Assembly (NCBI RefSeq): GCF_001049895.1
Contig: NZ_CVPE01000003.1
Coordinates: 124,001-188,000 of the forward strand
From: Rubeoparvulum massiliense
Lineage (GTDB): Bacteria > Bacillota > Bacilli > Rubeoparvulales > Rubeoparvulaceae
DNA length: 64,000 bases
Direction of reading: 5' to 3'
Position numbers and translations under genes: made by a program. Within the stretch, counting starts at the first letter, position 1. The number at the start of each line of letters is the position of its first letter. The notes under the pieces are model-generated. The model ran no database searches and was not told where the DNA came from. It saw only the letters and a program-made list of their open reading frames with translations. This document shows positions 62,009 through 64,000 of the stretch, piece after piece.

Positions 62009-63055
62009 TTATTGTACCCAGACAACATCTAAGCCCTGTCCAGCTTCTACATGGAGCTGATGGCCACCATTCCCTGTTTGCAGTTGGGTACGGTAGAAGG
62101 AATCACTCCAGAGCGGGTATCCACCTGGGACTGATGTGCTATTTTCCTCATTGGATTGGCTAGCTTGACTCTCCACCTTCTGCCATTGCAAGAGTTGAGC
62201 CACGTCTTGCGAAGGATAGCCTGCTAGCAATTGAAGATTTTGGTCCGCTGATTGGAGGAGGCGCAATTTAAGATCACCTTCCGCTTCGATGCGCCAATCA
62301 TTCTTTAACTGACCTGGAGTCACTTCTAGAACGCCATAATTCCCACGGATTTCCGTCTTAAGCGAACGAGGTAAGGTAAGCGTAAGATTCGTCCGAAGAT
62401 GATTAGCAAAACGATAGCTTTCCCTAGCAGGTTTTAGCTTTATATAGAGCGTATCCTCCACCTGATAGGATTGAACAAGAGTAGCAGCCGCCATTTCAGG
62501 CAACTGCTCATTCATCCCTACCCATGCAGAATATGTCCCGAATAGATGGATATCTCTTGTATCACTGCCTTCAATCTGCACCGATTCCTCCCCTGTTTCC
62601 ACCACTAAATATTTGATATCTAGCGGTGTCCCGTATTTCCATGGTAGGAGATCACCATTTTGCAGCTCACTACCAATTTCCCGAGAGATGGCATTGATCA
62701 GTCCTGTTGAATTAAAGAAATTTAAGGCGATGGAGGAAAAACCAATGATAGCTACGATAAAGATACTAAAGAGGTCATACCTTACACGTGCATCCTTTCC
62801 AACCCGTAAGAGATAGATGAAGATCTCACAGCCAAGGATGATGAGAAGTACCGGCCACCAGAGCTTTATCAGTAGAGTTCCATCCCAATCGAACCACAGA
62901 GAAGCAAGAAAGAAAATACCCAGGAGGATGAGGGTGAGGCCCATAGAAAGCGTCCCCACCCGCCAGGTTGCTTTTTTCTCATTATTCGTAGGTTCTACCT
63001 TTGTCGGTTCCATTGTCGGTTCCGTGATGTTTATATCATCCATATGGTCTACCAT
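62009..63055 (-). CDS. Membrane protein with LiaF/toast-rack-like C-terminal domain
   Basis: 348 residues if started at the ATG at 63055, one base after the upstream stop, behind AAAGGAGG; longer readings overlap the upstream gene. N-terminal Glu/Thr-rich cytoplasmic tail, then four hydrophobic segments (MGLTLILLGIFFLASLWF, WWPVLLIILGCEIFIYLL and two more) and an extracytoplasmic beta-rich domain (LVVETGEESVQIEGSDTRDI). This layout recalls LiaF/DUF4097-type envelope stress proteins; the resemblance is weak. Confidence 0.7.
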   Translation of the reverse strand: MVDHMDDINITEPTMEPTKVEPTNNEKKATWRVGTLSMGLTLILLGIFFLASLWFDWDGTLLIKLWWPVLLIILGCEIFIYLLRVGKDARVRYDLFSIFIVAIIGFSSIALNFFNSTGLINAISREIGSELQNGDLLPWKYGTPLDIKYLVVETGEESVQIEGSDTRDIHLFGTYSAWVGMNEQLPEMAAATLVQSYQVEDTLYIKLKPARESYRFANHLRTNLTLTLPRSLKTEIRGNYGVLEVTPGQLKNDWRIEAEGDLKLRLLQSADQNLQLLAGYPSQDVAQLLQWQKVESQASQSNEENSTSVPGGYPLWSDSFYRTQLQTGNGGHQLHVEAGQGLDVVWVQ

Positions 63056-63056
63056 C

Positions 63057-64000
63057 TTATTCATCCTCCTTTGATGCTTGACTTGACCCAATTGATTTGG
63101 GCTGTCGCTTTGGTAGAAGCTTAATCCCACCAGCAATGAGCAGGATGGAGATGAGCAAGCCTTGGAAATAACGATTATACCAATAGTAGAAATTAATCTG
63201 AGCATATTGACGCAACAGGTCATCGATTACTGGGAAGAGGAACATATCCAGTAAGTAATAGAGACCAAGAACAATTAAAGTAATGGCCAACCATTTTTGC
63301 CGATTGGGCAAATAAGCGATCACCGGTTTATCCTCCCGATTTCCATGCTGATAGTTGGCAATCTGTTGCAAGGCATCGAAAAAGCTATAGAACCACAGAA
63401 TAGGAATTAAGAAAAGAAACAGTGAAAGTCGTAAGGCATCCAAGACAAAAATCCCTAGTAGGAAGGCAGCCATCAATTGAAGACCCCGTCGTTGCATGCC
63501 GAGATACATCTGTGATGCACCTGGGAAAACAGCCAGCACTGTAGCAAACATTCGACTCTTCTTCCCAGTCTCCCGATGTTCCTCCCAATCTTCAAAAACC
63601 GACCGATCCACCAAGGTTTCCCCTTGTTGCTTCCGATTCAAGAGCTGCAGAGCATCAAAGAAATTGAGAAACCAGATGATGGGTAAGGCCAACAAAAAGA
63701 CGAGAAAGCTATCACTGGAGGTGAAGACAGTTACGAAGAGAATCATGGCTGCTGCACCAAAGAATCCCACAAGGAATGTCATTCCTCTTTGCATCAAGCC
63801 CATCTGCAAGTGACCAAGACCAGGGATGAAGGAGAGCAGAATGGTAAAGAAGCGTTCATTTTGCTGGTCTAGAGACGTTTGCATTGGTCCATCTGCTGTA
63901 ACGGCACCATTCCCTCCTTGTACCGTGGCAGGTCTTCGCAGCAAGGTGATCACCATGTCGAAGAAGCTCATCACATAGAAGAACAAGGCGATCACAGCGA
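63057..64000 (-). CDS. Multi-span membrane protein with repeated modules (5' end outside window)
   Basis: At least 313 residues; the frame continues past the right edge. Contains modules built as FPG(L/A)xxxYLGxxxRGxxxxxxF ... WFxxFFDALQ: LLSFIPGLGHLQMGLMQRGM to FFDALQLLNRKQQGE, and LAVFPGASQMYLGMQRRGLQ to FFDALQQIANYQHGN, with the end of a further one (FYVMSFFDMVITLLRR) at the edge. This resembles TM2-like membrane proteins. One base separates its stop from the next gene, so they are co-translated. Confidence 0.75.
   Translation of the reverse strand, partial: AVIALFFYVMSFFDMVITLLRRPATVQGGNGAVTADGPMQTSLDQQNERFFTILLSFIPGLGHLQMGLMQRGMTFLVGFFGAAAMILFVTVFTSSDSFLVFLLALPIIWFLNFFDALQLLNRKQQGETLVDRSVFEDWEEHRETGKKSRMFATVLAVFPGASQMYLGMQRRGLQLMAAFLLGIFVLDALRLSLFLFLIPILWFYSFFDALQQIANYQHGNREDKPVIAYLPNRQKWLAITLIVLGLYYLLDMFLFPVIDDLLRQYAQINFYYWYNRYFQGLLISILLIAGGIKLLPKRQPKSIGSSQASKEDE

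Noticed and set aside
1-64000. CRISPR array, tRNA or rRNA genes, intact insertion sequence
   Set aside because: No regular spaced repeats, no tRNA-like cloverleaf noticed, no rRNA sequence and no transposase with terminal repeats were seen on reading.

Overview
The window is chromosomal DNA of an endospore-forming member of the Bacillota, most likely order Bacillales. Two things point there. One is the sporulation and germination genes (spoIIP, gpr, an interrupted sigK). The other is gene order from yqeG to lepA, which follows the Bacillus subtilis yqeG-yqeH-aroE-yqeI-nadD-yqeK-rsfS ... comER-comEA-comEB-comEC-holA-rpsT-gpr-spoIIP-yqxA-lepA block, including comER and rpsT on the opposite strand. 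I do not name a genus.

Layout. 0-31 kb is mostly core genome read on the minus strand: translation (lepA, rpsT, rsfS, yhbY, yqeH), DNA uptake (comEA, comEB, comEC, comER), NAD and shikimate synthesis (nadD, aroE), spore formation and germination. Into this block are set a sigma/anti-sigma pair, asnB, ispH, a Na/Pi transporter, a peptide-type ABC importer without ATPase genes, a CsoR/CstR-type repressor and a PAS-GGDEF-EAL protein.

31.9-44 kb is an accessory region. The mother-cell sigma factor gene sigK is split: the 3' half lies at 32145-32534 and the 5' half at 38338-38724. The halves share a 16-bp direct repeat and enclose a large serine recombinase of the SpoIVCA type. Precise recombination removes 5842 bp and restores a 245-codon sigK, so this is a small skin-like element. 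Its cargo is two membrane proteins of unknown role and an HTH-AbrB regulator/ABC exporter operon. Right of it lie a two-gene locus that looks like a Kiwa anti-phage system in reversed gene order, a group II intron relic, a type I toxin gene, and a decayed second copy of several parts of the skin-like element. A further sigK fragment lies left of the element. I read this as a duplicated sigK/skin locus that has partly decayed.

44-54 kb holds small membrane proteins, two GNAT acetyltransferases, a cytoplasmic-type MurNAc-L-alanine amidase, a giant DUF2157-type membrane protein, an EamA transporter, several gene relics, and an SRA-like/HNH fusion resembling modification-dependent restriction enzymes. 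54-64 kb has a KAS III-like protein with an acyl-CoA ligase and TetR regulator, an arginase-family enzyme, a large secreted nuclease ending in a dockerin-like domain, and two membrane proteins at the right edge.

No tRNA, rRNA, CRISPR array or intact insertion sequence was seen. All family calls come from reading motifs; no database search was possible.
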